From positions 137,218,108 through 137,282,107 of the forward strand of contig CM043955.1 in assembly GCA_014529385.2 (NCBI GenBank): a stretch of 64,000 nt of DNA, in the 5' to 3' direction. Positions within the stretch are counted from its first letter, which is position 1. Every line of letters starts with the position of its first letter. The translations under genes were made by a program, and so were the position numbers. The stretch comes from Adiantum capillus-veneris. Its lineage: Eukaryota; Streptophyta; Polypodiopsida; Polypodiales; Pteridaceae. Of the stretch, positions 43,481 through 58,587 are shown piece after piece. The notes under the pieces were generated by a model. That model saw only the letters and a program-made list of their open reading frames with translations. It was not told where the DNA came from and did not search any database.

Positions 43481-44259
43481 CTATTGCCACTCCCATGGAA
43501 ACAGGTTTGAAATTGAGTCTTCATGATGCTGATGATCCTGCAGATGCCACTCTTTACCAAAATGCTGTTGGATGCCTCATTTATGTATGCAACACGAGGC
43601 CAAAAATTCAGTTTCCAGTCTCACTGGTCAATAGATTTATGCATAGCACATGGTCTAAGCATTGGCAGGCTGTCAAGAGGATTTCCGACTACTTGAGAGA
43701 AACTTTACATCTTGGCTTGTTTTATCCCAAGGGGAGATCATTACGCCAGACTTACATGCTTTTTCGGACTCAGATTGGGATGGTTGTTTTGACACACAAG
43801 TGTCCACAAGGGGTTTTTGCTTCATGCTTGGCAGCTCATGCATATCATGGTTGAGTAAGAAGAAACCTATTGTGGCCAGTTGTAAGGCTGAGTACAAGGC
43901 AGTCTTCACAGCTATGGTTGAGTGTGTATGTCTCAGACGCCTTATGGATGAATTGCATGTTGGACAGGACACTGCCAACACTATCTACACTAACAGTCAG
44001 AGTGCATTGGTAGTTGCAAGGAACCCAATTTTTTATGCTTGAACAAAGCACATTGAGGGACATTACCACTATGTTAGGGAGAGTCTCTCCGCAGGAGAGA
44101 TCAGCTTGGCTTATGTGCCAACACAAGACAACCTTGCAAATCTTTTTACAAAGACATTATCTCGTGAGAAGTTCAAAGCTTTCTGCCCTTTGTGGATTGA
44201 TCATGTCCTCAGGGAATGAAACTTCCCTTTACTCCATGTCGTTCACGGCATCACTCTAG
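43481..44259 (+). pseudogene. Copia A RNase H region
   Basis: 'PMETGLKLSLHDADDPADA', 'DLHAFSDSDWDGCFDTQVST' and 'CKAEYKAVFTAMVECVCLRRL' in pieces, then 'QDTANTIYTNSQSAL' with the glutamine codon intact, unlike copia C. The frame shifts at about 43730 and 44040. Confidence 0.9.
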
Positions 44260-44267
44260 GGGGAATT

Positions 44268-44496
44268 TGTTACCATATACATGTGGTAGTGATGTGTGTG
44301 AACACACTTAGGACCGGTGAGGCATTTTTTTCCCTCACTAGAAGGTTTTCCCCCCTTGCATTGTATATATGCCCATCACTCTAGGGCTAGTGATCTTTCC
44401 ATTCCAAGGCTAAGTAATACACTCTCTATTGTGTGCCTTGAGCTTCCTTTGTCTTTTCCAAGCTGTGTGTGTTTTCCTGCAACCCTAATTCCAACA
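44268..44496 (+). repeat. Copia A 3' LTR
   Basis: 229 bp, TGTTACCATATAC...CTAATTCCAACA, preceded by the purine tract CTAGGGGGAATTT (44255-44267). It closes copia A on the right; no left LTR exists in the window. Confidence 0.93.
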
Positions 44497-48110
<3,614 letters not shown>

Positions 48111-48191
48111 ATAGATAGTTCTATTATCGTCCTCGGAGGTCAAATATGACCTATGGGACCAAATGAACATGTCACATGGTGTGAGTGGAGG

Positions 48192-48760
48192 TCATAAGTG
48201 ACTCTCGATGCTCAAAAATGGCTGAAATGAGCGTCGCAATAGAGAGTCCACATCATGGTTGGGAGAGGAAGGTATGTAGGGAGATCTCATGGCTGAATAT
48301 ATGGCAAAAAGAGGACCTAATGTGGTCAAAAGCTGAGCACTCAAGTAGTGTGTGGTACTCACTCTCTCGCACTTGACGAGGGCATAAGGTGCAAAGTCGA
48401 TGAGACTCCTCGCTAGTGCCCCAACGTCCTGTCTCGCAGCGAAGAGAATGGGAGCTAAGACGAATGGATGCAATGGTGCAGATCACACTCAACGGGATGG
48501 GCTCAAGGATGTACGGATGGGTTCGGTTACCTCATTCAGAGAAGAAGAGAGATTTGTAGTTTGGGGCAACGTGTGTGGTGTAATGGCTGAAGCGAGAACC
48601 TCCGGATTTCTCCCAAGCCGTGATACATTGGCGTTGTAAGAAGGCCTCATTAACTTGGGGGTCGATCGATGCATCCTTGACCAAGTGACATGCATCCCAT
48701 CTTCCAAACCATTTCTTGATGTCAAGCATCCACCCTGAACTTTGTATATTACTCTTGCAT
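48192..48760 (-). pseudogene. LINE ORF2 C-terminal zinc-knuckle region
   Basis: 48492-48253 minus reads 'HRLCTLCPRQVRESEYHTLL' then 'ECSAFDHIRSSF': C-x2-C-x8-H-x4-C, the knuckle at the end of many plant LINE ORF2 proteins (zf-RVT type). Upstream, 'SRFSHYTTHVAPNYKSLFFSE' in pieces is shared with the truncated copy near 7.1 kb. Confidence 0.85.
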
Positions 48761-48889
48761 GTCTTTTGGACCTTTTAACTTGCTTTGTATGCGATTCTAG
48801 GAAGTCGATCCAAAGGGCTACGTTGTGTCTTAAGCATGTACTCCACAACCCTTTGCATGTCCAAGACCTCAATGGGAAGCAATCCGGAC

Positions 48890-50023
48890 TCAAGAAGTAA
48901 GAGCATTATAGGGTGTTTGTGTCTTGACTTGGAGAAAGTTGGTGAGAAAATGCTTTTGGATATTCTCAAACTCTTTCCAAGTAGACTTCCCGATGCTTCC
49001 ACCCCACACCTCCACTCCATAAAGAAGCACCGATGTCACCAATGTGTCAAAGAGGTACTTTTTCAGAGCCCAACACTTGATCTCTCCAGCATTGCACATG
49101 TTCTCAAATGCATAATAAACCCTGTTTCCGGCTTCCAAGCGACACATTGCACAATCCTTCCATTTATGATTGGATGGAACCTCAAGGCCAAGGTACTTGA
49201 AGTGATCTACCAATTCAAGTTGCTCATTGTTGTATACAATGCATGGATTCTCGTCATTGAGGGTCTTTACAAGCATAACCTCGGTTTTAGATCCATTCAT
49301 GATCAGCCCGCTATGTAGGCAAAAGTGTTCCAAGACACTCATAAGCTTTTGTGCATCTTCTAAGGTATGTCCAAGAGCACTACATCATCGGCATAAAGCA
49401 AAAGCATGGTCATCGCATTTCCGATCTTAACCTCTTCTATGCCTTCTTGCTCCATAAATCAAGAACCGTGCATTCCAATTCATCAAATGAGTAGCCCAAA
49501 GAGGGTTGGGGAAAGTGGGCATCCTTGTTTGACACCAATGGTGCTTGCAAAAAATTCTGAAATTCCATCTCCTATACGTAATCAACATATCACTTTTTGG
49601 TAGATGCGAAAGACTGCATGCATAAAGTCTCTCGACACTTGAAGGCTTTGCATACGTCTGCAAAGATTTCCTTGCGGTAAAAATCTTTCTTGAAATCCAC
49701 AAAGCAACAATACAACTTTTTCCCTTCAATCGAGACGCTTCCATAAGAACTCGAAGAGTGACAAGGTGATCAATAATGCTATGATGCTTTCAAAAACCTG
49801 CTTGGCCAAGCGCACGTTTGCCATTTTCTTCAGCCCATTTACTTATCTTCATCTCCATGATACATCCGAATAACTTTGCCATCAAAGAACCAATCATTAT
49901 AGTGCGATAGTTGTTCACATTGTTTACATCTCCTCCTTTGTGCAAAGGTTTGATCCAATTTGCACTCCAATTATGAGGCATGCCATGCTGAAGTGCAAGG
50001 TTAAACATATCATATATCCAATA
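48890..50023 (-). pseudogene. LINE ORF2 reverse transcriptase
   Basis: Motifs in minus order: 'HNWSANWIKPLHKGGDVNNV' and 'NYRTIMIGSLMAKLF' (RT start), 'GQAGF' with TGA at 49790, 'LYCCFVDFKKDFYRKE' (about 49720-49670), 'GVKQGCPLSPTLFGLLI' (about 49535), catalytic 'LLLYADDVVLL' at 49384-49395 (Y-A-D-D), 'GLIMNGSKTEVML', 'FKYLGLEV' and 'LLYGVEVWGGS'. These are the classical non-LTR RT blocks. At least two frameshifts separate them. Confidence 0.92.
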
Positions 50024-51520
50024 TCATGTTTTCTTGCTTGTCCATTTAATCATTTTAGCCTTGACACCTTGAAGGTCCCCTGCCTTGCGAGTAGCAAGTT
50101 TCTTAAGCGCGCAGCATACATCTTCAATGGTAAATAAGGGAGACATAAATGGAAGGGAGCTACAACACTCCATCTTATCAACATTGGGTTTCTCATAGAG
50201 GTTCTTGCAATGAATATACATATCCTCAAGAGTCAAGTCACCAAAGCTCTCAACGTGCTTGCCTTTTAGATTTTGCCAAAACTTGCCACATGCATGTGCT
50301 TTCTCTTGCGCTAAAAGAAGTTTCTTTTTGACTTCCCACCTTCTCCTCTTCTTTTGAACAAGTGCTTTGTATGTGTGTGAACATTCCAAGTAAACTTCCT
50401 TGTTTTTGCTTGCATCCAATCTTAGCAAGTGTTTTTGGGCTTGACTACATTCCATGTCAAACCATTTCTTCTTGGTGCTACCCTTCTTAGACCTTTTGCA
50501 AGACATGTGTTTCACCGAAAAGCATTCCTTCGTACGAGAGAAAATTATATCTTTGAAAACTTTCCACTTGCATTCTAATGTTGGGCTCTCTTGATGCTCT
50601 ATCATGCTTAACATTTGGTCCATCATATTAGTATATATAAGTGCTCGTTTGAAGTCTAGACGTAGGTACAAATGATTCACATCATGATTGGAGGCTACAT
50701 GCTTGGGCCGTTTACCACACTTGAGGTCATTACATAACATCCTATGATCCGATTCCGGATTCCATTCACCAAGTGTAAATCTTTGTATGCATTCTAGAGT
50801 GGCTTCCGAGAACAACATATAATTAATTACGCTATCACCATTGTGGTTTCTACATGTAAAGTCATTGGTGCCTTGCCATAGAGATACATCATTTGCAATG
50901 ACAATTCCGGTACTATTGCACATATGTAGAAGTGACTTTCCATAGTGATCCAGTTCTTTTGCATCATTAGAACTTCGATTATACATGTATGAGTAATCCA
51001 TTCTTATTGAGACATGCGGCATGTCAACTTGTTGTGTGTCGTGTTGTAACGTATTTGTGCGAGCATTCATGTCTCCAAAAACAATGACTTCACCTTGATC
51101 CTTGTAATGAGCAATGTCTTCCTCTAGTTCAACAAAGGGCTGATCTCTATCCATATCCAAGTGAGTATAAAAGTTGGAGTCATAGTGAGGAATGTAGCAA
51201 CCAGCCACAAACATGACTTGACCATTTGGTGGGCTGATTTTCAGCCATAAGTAGCGTTTATACTTATCTTCTTTGACAATGAAAACATCTTTCAAACCCT
51301 TTTTGTTCATACATGATACGTCTCCTTGGCCTCTTCGTTGCTTTGTATTTTTGGCCCACATCAAAGAATGCACATCGTATTTATCAAATCCGAGAATTCA
51401 TTGTGCAACATGATCCCATGTTTCGACAAGAAGTATCACATTGAAGTCATTAGTAAGCTCATCAATGCCAATTCCCGCATTCCATGGATATCCGTTACAA
51501 TTCCAAAAGCTTATTTGCAA
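50024..51520 (-). pseudogene. LINE ORF2 apurinic endonuclease domain
   Basis: This domain nicks target DNA to start target-primed reverse transcription. 'WNCNGYPWNAGI' (about 51500) and 'VILLVETWDH' (catalytic Glu) lie upstream of a TGA at 51398. The 449-codon open block then gives 'VMFVAGCYIPH', 'VIVFGDMNARTN' (D-x-N), 'NDFTCRNHNGDSVINYML' and 'PESDHRML' (SDH). The rest (to 50024) is a linker rich in Lys. The apparent start at 51373 is a GTG within the domain, not a real start. Ends at TGA 50024, where RT follows in the same phase. Confidence 0.9.
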
Positions 51521-51544
51521 GCGTGAGTTGGTGTCATAGATCAT

Positions 51545-52491
51545 GTGTCCCTATTTGTTGGGTGGACTTGCATCCTCCTCAAGTGGCTTTTTTTCTTGAG
51601 ATGACACCTTAACCTTCTTGCTTCTTTATTCATATGCTTTGCGACGTACCTTTTTTTGCATAAGAGTGTGATCCTCATATACATTAAAACCCATTCCTTT
51701 GAGGTAGATCCAACTATTGTCAAGGATGATCTTTCTCTTTACCTCATCAACCATCGTACATACATATAGGTCTTTCTCCCGAGTGAGGGACTCCTTGTTT
51801 TCCAACTCGATGTGCAACATAAGCCATGATTCTTGATATGCCAAAGTGTGTAGCAAAAAAATCTTCAACAGCAACCGCAAGAGATTGGGGTGTTCCATGC
51901 TTTCCTCCTTGATTCCATGAATGACGATGTTCTTTGAGTGTTTTTGTCACTCTTGGAATTCTTGAGTGTCCACATTCTCTACATTCTTTGCTTGGACAAC
52001 GGCTTGCGTGATAGGAAATGTAGAAACCACATTATCCTTACATATACAATCCATGATTTGGATGCATTTCTCATCTCACATACATCATGTCGTATTGTAT
52101 CTATTGTTTCCTCTTTCAATACATGATCACTCTCAACTTTGCTCAAGAGCTCTTTCAATACATTCATGTCAACAAGAGAGCGTTTACATTCTTGAACTTC
52201 ATTCTCAAAATGCATCAAGCGTGTTGTTTGCATTTCAAGAACATTCTTGAGGTGCTCATTCTTCACAACTAGAACTCTTAAAGTGCCATTCTCTATTGCA
52301 AGTGCACACAACTCTTCACCTTGCTTGTTGATGGTTTCTTGTGATGAGATCAAGTAAGCCATGATCATTGCTTTCGTTGTTGTAGACGATGTGGTTGGAT
52401 TAGCATCCAAATTCCTTGGATATTTTTCATCATTCTCCATGGCGAGTGTGGATTTTCCACCCTTGCGAGTTTTGTCTGACATTGCCTTCAA
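51545..52491 (-). pseudogene. LINE ORF1 (L1-type)
   Basis: RNA-binding chaperone that packages LINE RNA. 52491-51979: N-terminal part with a Lys-rich start and a long coiled-coil ('LAIENGTLRVLVVKNEHLKNV', 'LLSKVESDHVLKEETIDTI' in pieces). After a phase change, 'VEDFFATHFGISR', 'RVGKQGVPHSGERPI' and, after another, 'VDEVKRKIILDNSWIYLKG' and 'GFNVYEDHTLMQKKVRRK'. This matches the RRM plus C-terminal domain of L1 ORF1 rather than the CCHC type common in angiosperm LINEs. Confidence 0.78.
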
Positions 52492-52500
52492 GTCGGCAAA

Positions 52501-52706
52501 AAAAAAAAAAGTTTTGACAGTTTTTTTTAGTTCTGAGATGCTGTTACAGCAAAGCCTTCTATTACAAAGAAATTTTTTTTCTTTACATCAATGCGTAGAG
52601 GGCTTTGTGCTCACACACACACACACACACACACACACATGAAAATGAAAGGATGCTGTAATGCACTTATGCACATACACGCACACATAGTATACATACA
52701 CACAAT

Positions 52707-52761
<55 letters not shown>

Positions 52762-52867
52762 CTTGAAGTTGAATGCCATAAAAAAGTGGACACCCACACA
52801 TTGTACACATTGAGGCTATGATGCTACATCCAAAAAACTCCACAGAGAAACAAGAGTGCACATAGCT

Positions 52868-52923
<56 letters not shown>

Positions 52924-53926
52924 TAAAATAAAACGTTATATGAACATTGCCTATGAGAGTAGACCTGACAAGTTCACTTAAGGCGTTCGAGTCCTCGCAG
53001 AGCTCCACTCCAAAACGTATATCTAAACTAACATACATAGGCATAGATTTAATGTCATAGAAATGGTTTTCAATGATCTTGAGCTTGATGTAAATGCGTA
53101 GAGCAATCCAGTAGACCTTAGAAATCTTTGAGTAGTCTTGAAAATCAAGGCATGATACTCAAAAGGCAATCCCAAGAGAGCATGGTATTAAACCAAGAGG
53201 CCTTGAGTATCTATTGTATGGTCCTTGAACTCAATATTTTCTTCAAGTGGGTACTCGAATATTCAAAATAGCAGTACAATGTACTACAATTGGGTAAAAA
53301 TTCAAGGAACCTAATCTGGGAAGAGATTTTGAGCATCCTATCTATGGAAGTATTGGAAGAACTATCTAATGGTAGGGCGGTGCAATTCAGCTATGGATAC
53401 TAAAGAGTGCATTGCAATAATCAAGCTCCTATTCTTTACAATAAGCTACCACACCTAGTTGTTCTATACATCATGCCACTTGGGGTTGAACTTAAAACCT
53501 GTGGAACAATCCGACAAATCGAAAAGTTGTATTGGGTTTGATAACTTTTACCTCATGAGAGTTTCAAGCTCACAAGGAGATGATGTTAGCATCATAGAAA
53601 TAGTCCCAAGAGACCTTGCATATCTAATTTGAAAGTCTTGAACTCAACCTATTAGTCTAAATGTTTTGATTGTGAAACAAGGCCAACAAGCTCCCAACAT
53701 CTCTCCAGATGCAATTACCAAAGACACATGCATTATAGTTCAAAAAAAACCACAGTTTGATCACTAAAAGGTGACCACATGAATAGAGAACTCATAAAAG
53801 CAAGAGATAGATTTCAAAATGGTTTGATAGAGAGAAGAAAATGTGTGATTGAGAGATCCTATGTTTCTTTCCGAACCCTACAAATTTCAAAGGCCACTCT
53901 TCAATGTGCTTAGAGACATATGAAAA

Positions 53927-53962
<36 letters not shown>

Positions 53963-54052
53963 AGAAATCTCTAATGCTTTGAGCACTTATCTTAAGAGAC
54001 GTATTGTAATGTCAAGGTTTGTGGACAAAGTCTTAGAGTAACTAAACTTACA
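52501..54052. other. Non-coding, with GA/CA arrays
   Basis: Poly-A at 52499-52510, (CA)n at 52609-52640, (GA)n at 52710-52759, (GA)n at 52871-52920 followed by the same AAATTAAAATAAAACGTTAT core type, and (GA)n at 53929-53960. Between 53050 and 53660 a phrase of the type GAGACCTTG..TATCTA..CTTGAACTCAA recurs imperfectly (about 53195 and 53605). No gene supported. Confidence 0.6.
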
Positions 54053-54114
54053 TTGTCTCTTATTTTATCCCATTTTCCCATTAGGAACCTTATGGCACCT
54101 AGGGTATCTGCTAA

Positions 54115-54480
54115 ATGTTTTGGTCATGGATTGGAAGCAATGGAGATAGTAATGGATCACATAATGATTCATTATCTCGAAAAAAGAAAGCTAACTTCTT
54201 TCAAAGCATTGTTCGAGTTTTTTTTCCGGGTTTTACTGTAGAAGAAGCTTGGAGAACCTACGATCGCACTTCCATGACTCGAGATGGGGTACCCTTTCAC
54301 CAGGATTTGTTTGTCAAAATCCAGAATGATCCTAGTCAATGGTTCCGCAACCTACACCTATTGCAAATACGAGTAAAACTGGGATACTCGGATTCCTACT
54401 ACCTTGATTCTGAGTTAGGTTGTTGTTCTATGTGTGAAGCTTATAGAAAAAGTAATGCGTTGAAGTGTTGGACGTCATAA
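54115..54480 (+). CDS. Unassigned 121-codon ORF
   Basis: Not recognised. Contains 'FFPGFTVEEAWRTYDRTSMT', 'FHQDLFVKIQNDPSQWFRNL' and a Cys-containing end 'LGCCSMCEAYRKSNALKCW'. Composition is protein-like (few low-complexity runs, plausible hydrophobic spacing), unlike the microsatellite frames nearby. It could be an exon of a host gene or part of an element; no splice pattern or neighbour decides. Confidence 0.3.
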   Translation: MFWSWIGSNGDSNGSHNDSLSRKKKANFFQSIVRVFFPGFTVEEAWRTYDRTSMTRDGVPFHQDLFVKIQNDPSQWFRNLHLLQIRVKLGYSDSYYLDSELGCCSMCEAYRKSNALKCWTS

Positions 54481-54861
54481 GATAGAGAATTGCAAGGAGC
54501 CTGCTTTCAAGCGTCCTAGCACTAAATGCTCTTTTTCGATTTTCAAATGTAGATGGGGTTGATAATGTATTAAGCAAAACTTTTATTCAATTTTCAAATA
54601 TGATTGATGAGCATTTTGGTTTGTTTGCCACTTCTCATGCGATCCTTTGTTATTTCTCACAACTAGATAGAGATGATGTATTTTCTTTGTTTCTTAAAAA
54701 GCGGACACTTAAAAAGTGATTTTTTTTTAGAGAAGTATTTTTTTTATTTACAAGCATTCAAACCTTTCTCTTTGGTCGGCACGTTTCTCTTTGCAACCAA
54801 TGTAGTTTTTGTGTGAAGTAAAATGGAGATTAGTCATGCCATTCCTCTCGCTATTGCAACC
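54481..54861. other. No recognisable feature
   Basis: AT-rich with T-runs (54720-54745). It ends at the outer edge of the element F LTR. Confidence 0.5.
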
Positions 54862-55799
54862 TGTTGGACGGATACGCCGCAACGGACGTAAGCACAGCGA
54901 GAAATCACCTAACAAGATTTGTCAGCTAAGGATGAAGCTCGATCCTCAGGCGCGTGGAAGCAAGCATAGTGTGTCAACCTACACTCGATCGACTCCTAAC
55001 TAATTCCTACAGAGGTCACTACCCAATGTCTAAGTCATAGCCTTCAAGAGTGCATAAGAGAAAACTTTCTACAACGCTTTCTAGAGCCGAACACCCATCA
55101 AACAATCTCGAAACACCATAGAACTTGAAGGAGACCCTACTAACACCAATAGGTCGCTCTCCCTAAGGACTATGAACCAAAACCCCACCCCAAAACACCC
55201 GGTGCAAAATCACGTAGGATGTCTGACCGAAATTTGTAGGTCTTCGTTTCCGAAATCTAAAGTGCCTAATGTGTAGCTCTACTCAATGAGAATGCGTGGA
55301 TATGCTGCAATGCAAAATCAGACAACGTATGCTCACCGAATCACCAGATGAAGCTCGTAGATGGAGCTTGCAAAACCGGACCGTACGCACGCAATGTAGG
55401 TATCGGCGCGTAGCTCTCATCGGGGGCAACACGCTGCACTTCTCCGCACTCGATTCCGACCACCGGTACGTGCGTAGCGTCAAGATGAAGTTCTCACTCT
55501 CTCTCGTACACAGTACGCTCACTCACAGACTTCAAAACTTTTTTAAAATGACAAAGGTTTTTCATTAAGGTCAAAAAGTGGTACAAATACCTGACAATTC
55601 TCAAACCCTAAAGTTCCAAATTAACCATCTACTCAATCTACATGTCAAAACTAGGATACAATCTGGAAACTTTTACAAGCCCCAATATTTACAAGGTGAA
55701 ATGTCGGGTTTCCTCAATGAATGAATAATTACAAAAAATAATAATCTGTCGAGCAGTAAATTTCTGTAGGGTGTGTCCAGCTTCTAACACTCTCCCCCT
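54862..55799 (-). repeat. Element F (Ty3/gypsy) 3' LTR
   Basis: About 938 bp; plus strand TGTTGGACGG...AGCTTCTAACA, giving short inverted ends TGTTAGA/TCCAACA. The phrase GATACAATCTGGAA..CTT followed by ATTTACAAGG is shared with the LTR of B. It is bounded inside by the purine tract. Confidence 0.75.
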
Positions 55800-55812
55800 C
55801 CTTGCTCATGTC
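55800..55812 (-). promoter_or_regulatory. Element F polypurine tract
   Basis: Minus strand GGAGGGGGAGAG ends at the LTR. CCCCCTCCTTGC on the plus strand equals that of element B at 10829. Confidence 0.8.
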
Positions 55813-55849
55813 GTCGCCGACATGGCTGTTGAGGTGCTTCTTCATCTTA

Positions 55850-57590
55850 TTGTTTCTCTCATCTTTAGCAGCGACTCGTATCTTGCATGTTGAGCCAGTA
55901 GTGTTGGGCCAAATATGTCGTTGATGGTGAAGAAGCCGGTGTAGAAAGCTTCTTCAAAGGCTTGGAGGTGGCAAAAACATGATCCTTTGATATAATGCAT
56001 GTATCACCTCCTTGGAAGGCTGACTAGACAGATCATATGCACATCTGTAAGTATCTTGAAAGAAGAAGATACTGCCTGTCGCCTGGCCCGGTTTGAACGT
56101 CTCGAAGATTTCCAAAAGGGTTTTGCAAATCTTCCTCATCATTATGCAAGAAAGGTCAGGCGAGCCAATGAACAATTTGATGGCGCCGTTAGGGTTTTCA
56201 CCATGTATTGAACACTTATTTCTCGCCTGCCTTCAAGCGTGGCAGCTTCGGATAGTTTAGCCACGTGGGTTGGCTTCTTTGCAGTAGCTCATGGGTCTTC
56301 CACGTCCGCATCCTTGGTAGAGGGTAGAAGCTTAGGTTATCTCTGATGATTTTTGGTACCTCTACCAAATGGATTAGGTATTGTGGATACTTTGTTAGCC
56401 ATGCCTTTCTCCACCTGGGCTGGGATTCTACTATCAACTTTACCCCTTCAGGCTTGGAGATATCTGCTCTGTATAGTGGCACTGTTGGCTCTTCTCTGAT
56501 TCTTTTGTTGATCGTGGCGGCTTCGTACTTTAGCAAAGGATATGAGAGAGAGGGTTGTAGCCATTCACGCCTAAGGTTGCTGGCATCTATTTTCTGAATG
56601 GTCATGGATTTAAAAACCCTCTCCTCCCATTCCAAAGCTTCTTTGGCCGTTTCTCTGATTTCTGCTTCTATGGCCTTGTGCAACTTCTCTTTCTCTTCTT
56701 GTGTCAGATCTTGTGGCTCTTGAGAGGGTCCTACAAGGATTTCCTCTTGCATGGGTGTGCCCCACAGGATTTGCCACATTCTCTAGGTCTATGCCTTCCA
56801 TGGCTGTTGGCCTTGTGCTTGCCTGCTCTTCTACCTGCTGGCCTCTCAACTCTTCTATCTGCTTTTAGAATGTCTGTTTCTCTGCTTCAGCTTGTTCTCC
56901 CATGTTCACGAGGAGGTTGTTTAAATCGGCGTTTATCTTCTCCGCCTCCTTGAGCTTTCTTTTGATATTTTCTAGCTCATCTTGCATTGCCTTCTGCTCT
57001 TCTTCCATGCAGGTTTGCATGACTACTGATTCTTCTGCCATCATCAGCCTTTGCTTCTTCTCCAAAGTCAACTCCTTCTGGAGCTCTTTCATTTGTTCTT
57101 CGTAAAGCTGGCTCTCTGAAGTAGTGTGAGTCGAGCTAGTAGCTCTGACTCTGGCTGGAGATGCCCGTAGCCGTTGGATGGTTTGATCTTTAACTTTAAG
57201 CTGGTCCTTGAGCTCAAGCAACTCATCTTGGCTAGCCTCCTGCTCTATTTCTGCCTTCTCTTTGGCATTCCGCATGGCCTCCACTTCCTTGGACTCCTCA
57301 TCAAGTTGTAGGGTTAGGTTATCCCTTTCCCTCCCTGCATCTGTCAATGACTTGCTCAGTTGTCTATATTCCTCTTCGGCTCGTTGCAATCTTTGACCTG
57401 CTACCTGATTCTCTCTTTCCATTTCCTGACATCTTTGCAATGCCTTAGCCAGACTGGCTTGCAGCTCTGTCTCTCTCTCTCTATCTGCCTTTGGCTTTGT
57501 TTTTGTAAAGTGTCGACTTCAAGCTTGATTTTCACTTCAGTGGCTTGGAGAGTTGCCATTTCACTTTCTAAGCCCATTGATTGTGCTCTT
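55850..57590 (-). pseudogene. Element F ORF3, homologous to ORF3 of element B
   Basis: Minus frames 57440-56865 (long coiled-coil: 'LTDAGRERDNLTLQLDEESK', 'LLELKDQLKVKDQTIQRLRA'), 56779-56216 ('LSYPLLKYEAATINKRI', 'WRKAWLTKYPQYLIHLV', 'FYPLPRMRTWKTHELLQRS') and 56175-55954 ('CYD/CAYDLSSQPSKEV', 'YQRIMFLP'). The last two match B ORF3 block by block ('LPYPLIKFE', 'WLNKNPRYLILF', 'LVPRVRTWIAHEALQ', 'DLTGQPSEEVLYGFY'). Three phases are used, so it is broken. It is cut upstream by copia G at 57591. Function unknown; the coiled-coil suggests self-assembly (inference). Confidence 0.72.
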
Positions 57591-58306
57591 TGTTGGAATT
57601 AGGGTTGCAGAGAAACACATAGAGCTTGGAGAAGACGAAGGAAGCTCAAGGCACACAATAGAGAGTGTGTTACTTAGTGTGCAATGGAAAGATAGATAGC
57701 CCTAGAGTGATGGCCGTATATACAATGCACGGGGGAAAAAAACTCCTAAAGAGGGAAAAAATGCCCCGGCGGTCCTAGTGTATTCACACACATCACTACC
57801 ACATGTATATGGTAACAAATCCCCCCTGGAGTGATGCAGTGAACGAGAGCTGGCACATGAGTAAAGGGAAGTGCCATGCCTTGAGGACATGATCAGTCCA
57901 CAAAGGGGAGTAAGCCCAAAGCTTTGCAGAAAGCTTCAAGCTTCTCACGAGACAATGCCTTTGTGAAAAGATCTGCAAGGTTGTCCTGTGTTGGCACATA
58001 AGCCAAGCTGATCTCTCCTGCTGAGAGCCTCTCCCTGACATAGTGGTAATGCACCTCAATGTGCTTTGTGCGAGCATGAAAAGCTGGGTTCCTTGCAACT
58101 GCCAATGCGCTCTGACTGCCAGTGTAGATAGTGTTGGCAGTGTCCTGTCCAACTGATTGCATGGCAGCCATCCAATTTTCTGAATTTTGTGCTTCATCAA
58201 AAGTCAGAGGCTCCTCAACATCATGTAAGCTAGACACAGCCAAAGCATAACAATCTGATGCATAAGATGCATGGCGAGAGCCTGACAGAGTACGACTAGA
58301 CAAAAG
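57591..58306 (-). mobile_element. Copia relic G (minus strand), A/C family
   Basis: LTR 57591-57817 (227 bp, TGTTGGAATTAGGG...GGTAACA), a purine tract, and one fused coding frame. It is inserted in ORF3 of F and interrupted upstream by copia H. No 5' LTR, gag or integrase is present on the far side of H, so the left half survives alone. Confidence 0.9.
57893..58306 (-). pseudogene. Copia G RT start fused to RNase H end
   Basis: The minus frame reads 'LAVSSLHDVEEPLTFDEAQNS', 'ENWMAAMQS' (the first residues of RT) and passes in frame directly into 'VGQDTANTIYTGSQSALAVAR' and 'LADLFTKALSREKLEAF'. The whole RT palm, connection and half of RNase H are deleted at about 58152-58154. The deletion differs from that in copia C, so RT was lost independently in both. 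Confidence 0.9.
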
Positions 58307-58498
58307 TGAAGGAGTATGAGCGGAAGTGCGACGCGAGAGAGAGTGCGAGAAGAAGAGCACGACGATATGGTGAACTCGCTCTACTGTAATGTGTAGAGCA
58401 TAGTGAGTTCTTATTAGGTTTTTACAAAAGAATATGTGTACATACCTGGCGGCCCGCCCACTTACCTGGGCGACCACATTGGGCTTTATACCCCAACA
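58307..58498 (-). repeat. Copia H 3' LTR
   Basis: 192 bp; plus strand TGAAGGAGTATGAGCGG...CTTTATACCCCAACA. Followed inside by the minus purine tract AAGTGGGAGGT. Confidence 0.95.
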
Positions 58499-58587
58499 AC
58501 CTCCCACTTAAAGTCCAATGTGGTACTTTAAGTGTGAGAGAAGCTACTATACAAGCTAATATACAAAAGATGTAGAGAAGTGATGTA

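Larger units (their letters stand above)
48111..52500 (-). mobile_element. LINE (L1-type) element, minus strand
   Basis: Minus order: ORF1 (52491-51545), then ORF2 with endonuclease (about 51510-50400), reverse transcriptase (50100-48900) and a C-terminal zinc knuckle (about 48400). The 3' end lies at about 48110 next to (CA)n and the array cluster. A truncated sister copy lies at 6391-7280. ORF2 has three in-frame TGA (51398, 50024, 49790) and frameshifts at about 49725 and between 49384 and 49342, so it is dead but moderately preserved. Confidence 0.9.

Noticed and set aside
50024-51373. Real start codon at 51373 for a 449-codon protein
   Set aside because: The first codon is GTG within the endonuclease domain; motifs WNCNGY and VETW lie upstream in the same phase beyond a TGA.
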